From the NCBI GenBank assembly GCA_964545205.1, contig CAZJFH010000017.1, positions 15,606-79,605 on the forward strand: a DNA stretch of 64,000 bases, written 5' to 3'. This DNA comes from CAZJFH01 sp964545205 (lineage in GTDB: Bacteria > Pseudomonadota > Alphaproteobacteria > Rhodospirillales > Magnetospirillaceae). The notes under the pieces were generated by a model, which saw nothing but the letters and a program-made list of their open reading frames with translations, made no database searches and was not told where the DNA came from. The translations under genes and the position numbers were made by a program. This document shows, in pieces, positions 24,104 to 32,616 of this stretch (positions are counted from its first letter, which is position 1; the number at the start of each line of letters is the position of its first letter).

Positions 24104-25087
24104 ATGGAACTGATCTGTCCGGCCGGCACGCTCGCCGCGCTGCGTGCCGCCGTCGATGCCGGGGCCGATTCCGTCTATTGCGGCTTTCGCGACGAAACCA
24201 ACGCCCGCAACTTCCCCGGCCTCAACTTCTCGCGCGAGGAGCTGAAGGACGGCGTCGCCTACGCCCACGCCAAGGGCGCGCAGGTGTTCGTCGCCATCAA
24301 CACCTACATGGCCGCCGGCCGGCCCGAGTCGTGGTACGCCGCCGTCGACGACGCCAAGGCCTGCGGCGCCGACGCGGTGATCCTGGCCGATATCGGCCTG
24401 CTCGACTACGCGTCGAAGAAGCACGGCGACTCGTTGCGGCTGCACCTGTCGGTTCAGGCCTCGGCCTCGAACCCCGACGCCATCCGTTTCTACCAGGAAT
24501 GCTTCGGCATCCGCCGGGTCGTGCTGCCGCGCGTGCTGACCATCCAGGACATCGCCAAGCTCAACCGCGAGATCGACATCGAGACCGAGGTCTTCGTGTT
24601 CGGCGGCATGTGCCCGATGGCCGAGGGGCGTTGCGCGCTGTCGTCCTACGCCACCGGCAATTCGCCCAATGTGCAGGGCGTGTGCTCGCCGGCCAGCCAC
24701 GTGCGCTACGAGCGCCGCGACGGCGACCTGGTCTCGCGCCTGGGCGACTTCACCATCAACGTCTTCGAGGAGGACGAGCCGGCCGGCTATCCGACGCTGT
24801 GCAAGGGCCGTTTCGTCGCCAACGGCAAGTCGGCCTATCTGTTCGAGGAGCCGACCAGCCTCAACGCCATCGACCTGCTGCCGGACCTGAAGGCGGCCGG
24901 CGTGATGGCGCTGAAGATCGAGGGCCGCCAGCGCGGCCGCGCCTACATCGCCGCGGTGGTCAAGAGCATCCGCGAGGCCGTCGACGCCTTCGACCGCACG
25001 GGCAAGGTGCCGTCGTCCAAGGTGTTGCAGGATCTGGCCGAGGGCCACACCGACACGACCGGCGCCTATTCGAAGAAGTGGCGCTAG
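24104..25087 (+). CDS. ubiU: Oxygen-independent ubiquinone hydroxylase subunit UbiU (U32 family)
   Basis: 327 aa, U32-peptidase-like fold. Four cysteines, C170, C177, C194 and C233, have the spacing of the [4Fe-4S] ligands of UbiU (GMCPMAEGRC ... GVCSPASH ... TLCKGRF). With UbiV it hydroxylates the ubiquinone ring without O2, using prephenate as oxygen donor in the known system. It starts 5 bp after ubiT. A palindromic GC-rich repeat separates it from ubiV. Confidence 0.94.
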   Translation: MELICPAGTLAALRAAVDAGADSVYCGFRDETNARNFPGLNFSREELKDGVAYAHAKGAQVFVAINTYMAAGRPESWYAAVDDAKACGADAVILADIGLLDYASKKHGDSLRLHLSVQASASNPDAIRFYQECFGIRRVVLPRVLTIQDIAKLNREIDIETEVFVFGGMCPMAEGRCALSSYATGNSPNVQGVCSPASHVRYERRDGDLVSRLGDFTINVFEEDEPAGYPTLCKGRFVANGKSAYLFEEPTSLNAIDLLPDLKAAGVMALKIEGRQRGRAYIAAVVKSIREAVDAFDRTGKVPSSKVLQDLAEGHTDTTGAYSKKWR

Positions 25088-25093
25088 CATCTT

Positions 25094-25218
25094 CTCCCTC
25101 TCCCCTCGGGGGAGAGGGTCGGGGTGAGGGGGCGTCGACGCCTGACCGGGCGACGCGATCACCCTCACCCTCCCAGCCTTCGGCTGGGCCCCTCCCTCTC
25201 CCGCAGGCGGGAGAGGGG
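25094..25218. repeat. Palindromic CCCTCTCC-type intergenic repeat inside the ubi operon
   Basis: About 125 bp made of mirrored arms: CTCCCTCTCCCCTCGGGG and GGAGAGGG followed by TCGGGGTGAGGG at the left; CCCTCACCCTCCC, the small hairpin AGCCTTCGGCT, and CCCTCCCTCTCCCGC ... GGGAGAGGGG at the right. Its outer arms can fold as separate hairpins and the whole element as one long stem. Repeats of this style are scattered between genes in many high-GC proteobacteria. Here it may reduce or tune ubiV expression relative to ubiU. Confidence 0.75.
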
Positions 25219-25241
25219 TTTCAAATGCAGAGGTTTCGCTG

Positions 25242-26174
25242 ATGGCCAAGAGCAAGAAGACGTCTCCCGCCGCCGTGCTGACCATGGGGCCGGTGCTGTT
25301 CAACTGGCAGCCGGAGCGCTGGCGCGACTTCTATTTCCGCGTCGCCGACGAGGCGCCGGTGACCACGGTGCATGTCGGCGAGATCGTCTGCTCGAAGCGG
25401 GCGCCGTTCCTGGCCGAGCACATCCCGGCGGTGATCGAGCGGCTGGCCGCCGCCGGCAAGGAGGTCGTGCTGAGCTCGCCGGCGCTGGTCACCACCGACC
25501 GCGAGCGCCAGGGCGTCGCCGAGCTGATCGCCGCGGCCGAGTACCTGATCGAGGCCAACGACGTCGGCGCCCTGCGGGCGCTGTCGGGCAAGCGGCACGC
25601 CATCGGGCCGCTGGTCAACGTCTACAACGAGCCGGCGCTGAACTGGATGGCCGACAACGGCGCCTTCCGCGTCTGCCTGCCGCCCGAGTTGACCCGCGAG
25701 GCGATCGCCGCCATCGCCGGCGCCGGCACCGCCCGCGGCGTCGAGATGGAGGTGATGGTGTTCGGTCGGCTGCCGCTGGCGATCTCGGCGCGCTGCTACC
25801 ACGCCCGCGCCCACGGCCTGCACAAGGACGGCTGCCAGTTCATCTGCGGCCAGGACGACGACGGCATGACCGTGACGACGCTCGACGGCGAGCCGTTCCT
25901 GGCCGTCAACGGCACCCAGACCCTGTCGCAGACCTACAACGCCCTGCTGGCCGAGCTGTCGGACCTGCAGGCGCTGGGGGTGAGCCGCTTCCGGCTGTCG
26001 CCGCACAGCTTCGACATGGTGGCGGTGGCCGAACTGTTCCGCGCCGTCCTCGACGGCCGCATCGACGCCCGGGAGGCGACGGCCAGGCTGGCCGAGACGG
26101 TCGGCGAAGCCGGCCTGTCCAACGGCTTCTACCAGGGCCGCCCCGGCGTCGAGTTCATGGAATCGGCGGAGTAG
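25242..26174 (+). CDS. ubiV: Oxygen-independent ubiquinone hydroxylase subunit UbiV (U32 family)
   Basis: 310 aa, U32-like. Cysteines C50 (EIVCSKR), C185, C198 and C202 (SARCYHARAHGLHKDGCQFIC) match the [4Fe-4S] ligand spacing known for UbiV. Works as a heterodimer with UbiU. The start follows AGAGG within the end of the palindromic repeat. It ends 30 bp before the stop of a convergent kinase gene. Confidence 0.93.
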   Translation: MAKSKKTSPAAVLTMGPVLFNWQPERWRDFYFRVADEAPVTTVHVGEIVCSKRAPFLAEHIPAVIERLAAAGKEVVLSSPALVTTDRERQGVAELIAAAEYLIEANDVGALRALSGKRHAIGPLVNVYNEPALNWMADNGAFRVCLPPELTREAIAAIAGAGTARGVEMEVMVFGRLPLAISARCYHARAHGLHKDGCQFICGQDDDGMTVTTLDGEPFLAVNGTQTLSQTYNALLAELSDLQALGVSRFRLSPHSFDMVAVAELFRAVLDGRIDAREATARLAETVGEAGLSNGFYQGRPGVEFMESAE

Positions 26175-26203
26175 GGGCGCCCTTTAAACATCCCGCGCGA
26201 TTC

Positions 26204-28378
26204 CTAGACCAGTTCGCTGTCGCGGGTCTTCTTGTCGGGCGTCGGCATCGAGGCCGGGTCGAAGATGACCCGGCTCGCCGGCAGGTGGACGGTGGCGGTG
26301 GTGCCCTTGCCGACCACGCTGGTCAGCTTCAGGGTGCCGCCGTGCAGCTCGATCAGGGTCTTGGAGATCGGCAGGCCCAGTCCGGTGCCCTCGTACTTGC
26401 GGTGCAGCGCGCTGTCGACCTGGCCGAAGCGTTCCAGCGCCTTGGGGATGTCGGCGGGCTTCATGCCGATGCCGGTGTCGGCGACGACGATGTCCAGGCT
26501 GCCGTCCTCCAGCAGTTTGGCGCTGATCGACACCGAGCCGCCGGGCTGGGTGAACTTGACGGCGTTCGAGATGATGTTGAGCAGCACCTGCTTGTAGCGC
26601 AGGGCGTCGACGTGCAGGTAGGGCAGGGCGCCGAAATCGTCGCCGGTCTCGCCGGCCAGCAGCTTGATGCCGCGTGCGTCGGCGCGCTCCTTGGCGATGA
26701 TCAGCACCGGCGCCATCAGATCGGCGACGCGCACCGTCTCCTCGTACAGGTTCACGCGGCCGGCCTCGAGCTTCGAGAAGTCCAGGATGTCGTTGATGAT
26801 GCCGAGCAGATGCTTGGCCGAGTCCTGGATGGCGTGCGAGTACTCCTGGTATTTCGGATTGGCGTGGCTGCCGAACAGCTCCATGGTCATGACTTCGGCG
26901 AAGCCGATGATGGCGTTCAGCGGCGTGCGCAGTTCGTGGCTCATGTTGGCCAGGAATTCGGACTTGGCGCGGTTGGCGATCTCGGCCTGGCGCTTGGCGT
27001 CGACCAGCGCCGCGGCCGATTTCTTCTGCTCGGTTATGTCTTCCTTGATGGCGATGAAGTGCGTGGTCTCGCCCTTCTCGTTCTTCATCGCCGAGACGGC
27101 CTCGAACTCCCAGTACAGGTCGCCGTTCTTGCGCTTGTTCAGCATCTCGCCGAACCATTCGCGACCCTGCAGCAGCGCGTCCCACAGATCGCGGTATACC
27201 TCGACCGGGGTCTGGCCCGACTTGAACAGCCGCGGCGTCGCGCCGATGATCTCGCCGAGCTCGAAGCCCGAGACCTCGGCGCAGCGGCGGTTGGCGTATT
27301 CGATGACGCCGCTGGTGTTGGTGATCACGATCGACAGCGGGCTGTGCTCGATCGCGAAGTAGAAGGTGCGCAGCCGGTCCTCGAGCGCCTTGCGGTCGGT
27401 GATGTCGCGCAGACTGGCGATGCACTGCAGGTTGCCGGCGAACTCGAAGATGTAGAGCGAGACGTCGAAGATCAGAACCCCGCCTTCGCCGGTGTTGTGC
27501 ACCAGTTCCAGGCGTCGGGTGCGCGAGCCGAACAGCCCCTCGATGGCGGCGACCTCGGGCAGGACGTCGGCCATCGAGCGGCCGACGAGCTGGTCGGCGC
27601 TGCGCTTGGTCATCGCCTCGAAGGTCGAGTTGGCGTAGCGGATCACCAGCTCGTCGTCGAAGGTCACGACGCCGTCGCCGACGTTGTTCATCATCGAGCG
27701 GTGATAGTTCTCGATATGCTCGAGCTGCTTGATCTTGGTCCCGACCTCGTTGACCAGCGGTCGGAAGACCTTCACGCCGGAGAACAGAAGCAGCATGATG
27801 GTCAGCGACTCGCCGACGATGGCGAAAATCTGCAGCCAGCGCAGGCGCTGTTCGGCGACGCGCTCGAAATGCTGCATCGAGGTCTCGATGTCGAACATCA
27901 GCGACACGGTCGCCTGTTCCATCAGCACGTTGCTGAGCCGCCGCGCCAGGTCCATGTTGCCGTCCCGGTAGGCGGCGAGAACCTCCTGGGCGTCGGCCAT
28001 GTAGCCGCGCACCGCCCTGTCGAGCCGGCTGCTGTGGGCCTCGGCCTCGGCGTCGATGGACCACCAGCCCCACAGCCCGAACAGCACGCTCTTGTTGAGG
28101 CCCTTCTGAACGTAGGCGTGGACCTCGGCAAGCTGGTCGATCGACTCGGCCATCCGCGCCCGCCGCTCCTCGCGGTTGTCGCGCGACAGCAGTTCGGCGT
28201 CCAGGGCGATGCGGGTCACCAGCATGCGCTGGCGGCCGCTCTGGTTGACGATGTCGGCGCCGATCTGGGTGCGCAGCAGCTCCTGGAACACGAAGAAGGC
28301 CACCAGCGACGCGACCAGGATCAGGCCAAGGACCAGGATGTACTTGCGGGCCAGGACTTGCGAAAGCGACTTCGTCAT
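26204..28378 (-). CDS. PilJ-type/PAS sensor histidine kinase
   Basis: 724 aa, inner-membrane sensor. A helix at residues 12-32 and another near 180-200 flank a periplasmic type IV pili methyl-accepting (PilJ-like) four-helix domain (NQSGRQRMLVTRIALDAELL), the kind found in NarX-like sensors. Two PAS domains follow (DDELVIRYANSTFEAMTKRSADQLVG; TNTSGVIEYANRRCAEVSGF with a PAC motif), then HisKA with MSHELRTPLNAIIGF (His481) and HATPase (NIISNAVKFT, VADTGIGM, GTGLGLPISK). There is no receiver and no regulator nearby, so its partner is elsewhere. The signal may be redox- or oxyanion-linked, by analogy to NarX. Confidence 0.88.
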   Translation of the reverse strand: MTKSLSQVLARKYILVLGLILVASLVAFFVFQELLRTQIGADIVNQSGRQRMLVTRIALDAELLSRDNREERRARMAESIDQLAEVHAYVQKGLNKSVLFGLWGWWSIDAEAEAHSSRLDRAVRGYMADAQEVLAAYRDGNMDLARRLSNVLMEQATVSLMFDIETSMQHFERVAEQRLRWLQIFAIVGESLTIMLLLFSGVKVFRPLVNEVGTKIKQLEHIENYHRSMMNNVGDGVVTFDDELVIRYANSTFEAMTKRSADQLVGRSMADVLPEVAAIEGLFGSRTRRLELVHNTGEGGVLIFDVSLYIFEFAGNLQCIASLRDITDRKALEDRLRTFYFAIEHSPLSIVITNTSGVIEYANRRCAEVSGFELGEIIGATPRLFKSGQTPVEVYRDLWDALLQGREWFGEMLNKRKNGDLYWEFEAVSAMKNEKGETTHFIAIKEDITEQKKSAAALVDAKRQAEIANRAKSEFLANMSHELRTPLNAIIGFAEVMTMELFGSHANPKYQEYSHAIQDSAKHLLGIINDILDFSKLEAGRVNLYEETVRVADLMAPVLIIAKERADARGIKLLAGETGDDFGALPYLHVDALRYKQVLLNIISNAVKFTQPGGSVSISAKLLEDGSLDIVVADTGIGMKPADIPKALERFGQVDSALHRKYEGTGLGLPISKTLIELHGGTLKLTSVVGKGTTATVHLPASRVIFDPASMPTPDKKTRDSELV

Positions 28379-28480
28379 CCGCGCGGCCCCGCGTCGGCGC
28401 GCAACGGCACCGGGCGCGACAGACGCCGCGCCCGGAACGATTCCAAACTGATATCGCTAACGAACGTCATGCCTGCGTCA

Positions 28481-29407
28481 TCAGCCGCCTGCCGACAATT
28501 CCCGGTGCGCCCGCGCGATCGCGTCCTTCAGCACCTCGGGCTTGAGGGTCAGCATCTGCTCGTTGAACAGGACCGCCTTCAGCCAGGCGTAGGACAGTTC
28601 CAACAGCGCCTCGTCGCTGGTGCGGCACTCCTCGACGAATTCGGCCGGCACGTCGTATTTCTGCAGGAAGCTCGATTCGAAGACGAACTTGCGGAAGGCG
28701 TCCATGTCGGTGGTCGCCATGAAGAACATGCGCTGGGTCTGGGGCGTCGGCTTCTTGCCGCCGGGGCCGCCGATGCCGCTCCACGACGCCATCTTCATCA
28801 GCAGGTCGATCCAGCCGCGGATGTGGTCGGCGTAGTCGTCGGCGCCCTGTTCGGCACGGAACTGGGCGACGCTCTGGCTGTGCTTCTCGCCGTGGCCCAG
28901 GCAGTGCTCTTCCTTGACCAGGAAGTGGAAGTCCTCCTTCTTCTCGGCGTCCTTCATCTTCATCGACACCAGGCCGAGCGGGTAGAAGCGGCAGGTCGCC
29001 GGCCGGTCGGCATAGACGGTGCAGCCCTCGTCGGTGACGAACGGGCAGCCGCCGCGGCCGTCCTCGCCGCCCATCTTCAGCTTGGCCACCGGCAGGTCGG
29101 TCTTCTCGAAATAGGCCGGCACGGTGTACCGGACCAGGAAGTCGGCCGCCGTCGTCTCCAGGCGCCGCGACAGCCGCACGATGTCGTAAGGCGTCAGCGT
29201 GATGTCGGCGCCGTGGCAGCACGCGTTCCAGCACGACAGCCCCTTGTGGCACCGGAACTCGAAGCTGTCGCCCGCGTCGAGCCGCGTCGGCGTGACCGGG
29301 AACGCCCGGGTGAACATCTCGACCTGTTCCTCGGCCGGTTGCGGGCGCTTGGCCTCGAGGTCCATCTCGGCCAGTTCGATCTCTTCGTCGTCGTGATGCT
29401 GGGTCAT
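28481..29407 (-). CDS. YkgJ-family cysteine-cluster protein
   Basis: 308 aa from ATG 29407 (MTQHHDDEE), with GGAAGAG upstream. The YkgJ zinc/iron-chelating cluster is clear: CHKGLSCWNACCHGADI, GGCPFVTDEGCTVYADRPATCRFYPLG and EHCLGHGE, eight or more cysteines. The rest is helical, with LSYAWLKAVLFNEQ near the end. Family members bind a metal or Fe-S cluster, but no activity is established. It lies 102 bp upstream of the kinase on the same strand and is divergent from modABC. Confidence 0.82.
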   Translation of the reverse strand: MTQHHDDEEIELAEMDLEAKRPQPAEEQVEMFTRAFPVTPTRLDAGDSFEFRCHKGLSCWNACCHGADITLTPYDIVRLSRRLETTAADFLVRYTVPAYFEKTDLPVAKLKMGGEDGRGGCPFVTDEGCTVYADRPATCRFYPLGLVSMKMKDAEKKEDFHFLVKEEHCLGHGEKHSQSVAQFRAEQGADDYADHIRGWIDLLMKMASWSGIGGPGGKKPTPQTQRMFFMATTDMDAFRKFVFESSFLQKYDVPAEFVEECRTSDEALLELSYAWLKAVLFNEQMLTLKPEVLKDAIARAHRELSAGG

Positions 29408-29660
29408 TATCTCTTCCAAAACTCTACTGCGGCGTGCCCGCCGTCGACGAAACTTCACATCGCCCGACGCACTACACGCGAATGGCGTCTTCGCGCATGC
29501 ACAATAAAGCGCATGTTCTGCCGTTCTCGGAGTCGCAGACTGGACGCCCTTCCCAGCGACCGACCTTACGGCATCTGCGGCGGTGTAGAAAAGAGATTTA
29601 TGCCCTGGGCGCCGACCTCGGCCGCTTGACAGAGCGGCCTGGTCGGGCGATCATCACTGC

Positions 29661-29684
29661 CGTTATATACCGCCGTATATAGCC
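29661..29684 (+). promoter_or_regulatory. ModE-type operator upstream of modABC
   Basis: CGTTATATA-CCGCCG-TATATAGCC is an almost perfect inverted repeat with the ModE half site (CGNTATATA) and its 6-bp spacer. It ends 20 bp before the modA ATG, where bound molybdate-ModE would block transcription. No modE gene is in the window. The rest of the gap from 29408 to 29660 shows no convincing gene. Confidence 0.82.
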
Positions 29685-29704
29685 ATTTGGCAGCGGGAAT
29701 CCTG

Positions 29705-30478
29705 ATGAGAATGGTCTTCGCCTGGGCCGCCCTGGTCCTCGCCCTGATCTCCGTCGCCGCGCCGCCGGCCGCGGCCCGGAACGCCGTCACGGTGTTCGCG
29801 GCGGCATCGACCGGCGACGCGATCGGCGAGGTGGCGGCGCTGTACGAGAAACGCACCGGCACCAAGGTGACCGGTTCCTTCGCCGCGTCTTCGGGGCTCG
29901 CAAGGCAGATCCAGCACGGAGCGCCGGCCGACGTCTTCATCTCCGCGAACGAGACCTGGATGGACGCCCTGGCCGCCGACGGCCTGATCGTCGCCGAGAC
30001 CCGGGCCGACCTGCTCGGCAATGACCTGGTGCTGGTCGCGCCGGCCGCCGACGACCGGCGAACCGTCGACATCGGACCCGGCCTGCCGCTGGTCGAGATG
30101 CTGGGCGAGGGGCGGCTGGCGGTCGGCGATCCCGACCATGTGCCGGCCGGGCAGTACGCGCGCAAGGCCCTGGAGAGCCTGGGGCTGTGGCAGGCGGCGG
30201 CGCCCAGGCTGGCGCGCACCAACGACGCCCGCGGCGCGCTGGCCCTGGTCGCGCGTGGCGAGGCGCCCTACGGCATCGTCTATGCCAGCGACGCCGCGGC
30301 CTCGGCGGCGGTCGAGGTCGTCGGCACCTTCCCGGAAGGCTCGCATCCGCCGATCGCTTATCCGGCGGCCGTGGTCGCCGGCCGCGACACCGCGGCGGCA
30401 CGCGGTTTCCTCGACTTCCTGAAGACTCCCGACGCGAAATCGGTATTCTCCAGGCACGGCTTTCGGGTGAAGGACTGA
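29705..30478 (+). CDS. modA: Molybdate ABC transporter substrate-binding protein
   Basis: 257 aa from ATG 29705 (GCGGGA upstream; a TTG at 29687 is in frame). A signal peptide cut near PPAAA-R is followed by a ModA fold: VTVFAAASTGDAI, GSFAASSGLARQIQHGAPADVFISA, and GDPDHVPAGQYARKAL. It captures molybdate (or tungstate) in the periplasm for ModBC. First gene of modABC, with a ModE-type operator directly in front. Confidence 0.95.
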   Translation: MRMVFAWAALVLALISVAAPPAAARNAVTVFAAASTGDAIGEVAALYEKRTGTKVTGSFAASSGLARQIQHGAPADVFISANETWMDALAADGLIVAETRADLLGNDLVLVAPAADDRRTVDIGPGLPLVEMLGEGRLAVGDPDHVPAGQYARKALESLGLWQAAAPRLARTNDARGALALVARGEAPYGIVYASDAAASAAVEVVGTFPEGSHPPIAYPAAVVAGRDTAAARGFLDFLKTPDAKSVFSRHGFRVKD

Positions 30479-30481
30479 CGC

Positions 30482-31180
30482 ATGGAGTGGTTCCAGCTCA
30501 CCGAGCTGGAGATCGAGGCGATACGGCTCAGCCTGATCGTGTCGGGCTGGGCCGTGGCCGGCTCGCTGCCGTTCGGCATCTTCTTCGCCTGGGTTCTGGC
30601 CCGTCTCGAGTTCCCCGGCAAGGTGCTGGTCGACGGCCTGATCCATCTGCCGCTGGTGCTGCCGCCGGTCGTCGTCGGCTATTTCCTGCTGGTCATGCTG
30701 GGGCGCAGGGGCGTGGTCGGCGAATTCCTGTGGGAGACCTTCGGCATCACCGTCGCCTTCACCTGGAAGGGCGCCGCCATCGCCTCGGCGGTGATCGCCT
30801 TCCCGCTGATGGTGCGCGCGATCCGGCTGTCGCTGGAAGGCGTCGACCGCGGGCTGGAGGCGGCGGCGCGCACCCTCGGCGCGCGGCCGCTCGGCGTGTT
30901 CTTCACCGTCACCCTGCCGCTGGTGGCGCCCGGCGTGCTGACCGGGGTCATCCTGGCTTTCGCGCGCTCGCTGTCGGAGTTCGGCGCCACCATCACCTTC
31001 GTTTCCAACATCCCCGGCGAGACCCGCACGCTGCCGATCGCGCTCTACACCTTCACGCAGATTCCGGGCGGCGACGTCGCGGCGCTGCGGCTGTGCGTCA
31101 TTTCGGTGATCCTGGCCTTCGCGGCGCTGATGGCGTCCGAGATCCTGTCGCGCCGCGTCCAGGCGCGGCTGAAGGGCTAG
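30482..31180 (+). CDS. modB: Molybdate ABC transporter permease
   Basis: 232 aa with five to six membrane helices. The ABC permease EAA loop is present (EGVDRGLEAAARTLGARPLGVFFTVTLPL), followed by ARSLSEFGATITFVSNIPGETRTLP, which is typical of ModB/CysT-type permeases. It starts 3 bp after modA and ends 3 bp before modC, so all three are one operon. Confidence 0.95.
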   Translation: MEWFQLTELEIEAIRLSLIVSGWAVAGSLPFGIFFAWVLARLEFPGKVLVDGLIHLPLVLPPVVVGYFLLVMLGRRGVVGEFLWETFGITVAFTWKGAAIASAVIAFPLMVRAIRLSLEGVDRGLEAAARTLGARPLGVFFTVTLPLVAPGVLTGVILAFARSLSEFGATITFVSNIPGETRTLPIALYTFTQIPGGDVAALRLCVISVILAFAALMASEILSRRVQARLKG

Positions 31181-31183
31181 CCG

Positions 31184-32281
31184 ATGCTGTCCGTCGCCGC
31201 CAAGCGCCGTCAGGGCGAGTTCCTGCTCGACGTCGACTTCGCCGCCGGGGCGGGGGTGACGGCGCTGTTCGGGCGCTCCGGCTCCGGCAAGACCAGCGTC
31301 GTCAACATGGTCGCCGGCCTGTACCGGCCGGACCGGGGGCGCATCGTGGTCGGCGAGCGGGTGCTGTTCGATTCCGGCGCCGGCGTCGACGTCGCCCCCG
31401 AGCGGCGCCGTGTCGGCTACGTCTTCCAGGAGGCGCGGCTGTTCCCGCACATGAGCGTGCGCGGCAACCTGGAATACGGCCTGCGCCGCGTGCCGCGCGA
31501 CCAGCGCTACGTCGATTTCGGCCAGGTGGTGTCGGTGCTCGGCGTCGAGCATCTGCTCGACCGGCGGCCGTCGCGGCTGTCGGGCGGCGAGAAGCAGCGC
31601 GTCGCCATCGGCCGGGCGCTGCTGGCCAGCCCCAAGCTGCTGCTGATGGACGAGCCGCTGGCCTCGCTGGACGCCGGGCGCAAGGCCGAGGTCCTGCCCT
31701 TCATCGCCCGCCTGCCGCGCGAGTTCGACATCCCGATCCTCTACGTCAGCCACAGCATGGAGGAAATCCTGCGCCTGGCCGACACGCTGGTGGTGATCGA
31801 CAAGGGGCGGGTCGCGGCGGCGGGGCCGGTCGAAACCCTGCTCGCCGACATCGGGCTGCGGCCGCTGACCGGGCGCTACGAGGCCGGCGCGGTGATCCGC
31901 GCCACCGTCGAGGACCACGACGATGGCTACGGCCTGACGCGGTTGCGCTTCGCCGGCGGCACGCTGGGGGTCGGCCGCATCGATCTGCCGCCCGGCCAGC
32001 CGGTGCGCCTGCGCATCCACGCGCGCGACATCGCGCTCGCCCTCGACGCGCCCGACGGCACCAGCATCCGCAACGTCTTTCCGGTCACGATCACCGGCAT
32101 GGCGCAGGCCAACGGTTACCTTGTCGACGTCGCCCTCGACGCCGGCGGTTGCCCGTTATGGGCGCAGGTCACCCGCCAGAGCGCCGATTCGCTGCGGCTG
32201 CAGCCGGGGCGGCGCGTCTATGCCCTGGTCAAGGCGCTGGCCATCGCCCGCTCCGACGTCGCCGATTGGGACGCCGGCTGA
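31184..32281 (+). CDS. modC: Molybdate ABC transporter ATP-binding protein with MOP domain
   Basis: 365 aa. Walker A GRSGSGKTS (about 31-39), signature LSGGEKQRV, Walker B LLLMDEPLASLD and switch His in VSHSMEE. The C-terminal ~75 residues form a MOP/TOBE domain (IRATVEDHDDGYGLTRLRFAGG...LRIHARDIALA) that binds molybdate and regulates transport. It powers ModB at the inner membrane. Confidence 0.95.
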   Translation: MLSVAAKRRQGEFLLDVDFAAGAGVTALFGRSGSGKTSVVNMVAGLYRPDRGRIVVGERVLFDSGAGVDVAPERRRVGYVFQEARLFPHMSVRGNLEYGLRRVPRDQRYVDFGQVVSVLGVEHLLDRRPSRLSGGEKQRVAIGRALLASPKLLLMDEPLASLDAGRKAEVLPFIARLPREFDIPILYVSHSMEEILRLADTLVVIDKGRVAAAGPVETLLADIGLRPLTGRYEAGAVIRATVEDHDDGYGLTRLRFAGGTLGVGRIDLPPGQPVRLRIHARDIALALDAPDGTSIRNVFPVTITGMAQANGYLVDVALDAGGCPLWAQVTRQSADSLRLQPGRRVYALVKALAIARSDVADWDAG

Positions 32282-32342
32282 CGCTTGAACGGGGACGGTT
32301 TTGTCCCGACATGGCGCGGGTAACGCTTTGGGAGAGACGGCG

Positions 32343-32612
32343 ATGAAATGCCCGCACGATGGTTCCGACCTGCTGATGACCGAGCGCCAAGGCGTCGAGA
32401 TCGACTACTGCCCGCAATGCCGCGGCGTCTGGCTCGACCGCGGCGAACTCGACAAGATCATCGAGAAATCGACGGCCGGCGCGGCGCCGCAGCCGACCGC
32501 CGCGCAGCCGCAGCACCACGACCCGCGCTATAACGCGCCCGGCCATTCGCAGCACCACGACCCGCGCTACAAGAAGAAGAAATCCATGCTGGCGGAGATT
32601 TTCGACTTCTGA
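32343..32612 (+). CDS. Small zf-TFIIB-type zinc ribbon protein
   Basis: 89 aa from ATG 32343 (GGGAGAGACGG upstream). A zinc ribbon CPHDGSDLLM...DYCPQCRGVWLDRGELDKII is followed by a His/Gln-rich tail with two QHHDPRY repeats and a basic end. This matches the 'zf-TFIIB domain-containing' small proteins; the repeat HHDPRY motif could bind metal. It stands between modC and a convergent M48 lipoprotein. Role unknown. Confidence 0.78.
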   Translation: MKCPHDGSDLLMTERQGVEIDYCPQCRGVWLDRGELDKIIEKSTAGAAPQPTAAQPQHHDPRYNAPGHSQHHDPRYKKKKSMLAEIFDF

Positions 32613-32616
32613 TCGT

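Noticed and set aside
28410..28435. Hairpin CCGGGCGCG/CGCGCCCGG as a terminator between the YkgJ gene and the kinase
   Set aside because: No U-tract follows on the minus strand, and both genes are co-directional; it may be incidental GC pairing.
25124..29629. A 1501-codon plus-strand open frame spanning ubiV, the PilJ/PAS kinase and the YkgJ gene
   Set aside because: It is a high-GC mirror frame: low-complexity Arg/Gln/Asp composition, no domain, and real genes with clear motifs on the other frames or strand.
29434..29682. An 82-codon plus-strand frame before modA
   Set aside because: Its composition is random-like, it runs across the ModE operator and has no ribosome site.
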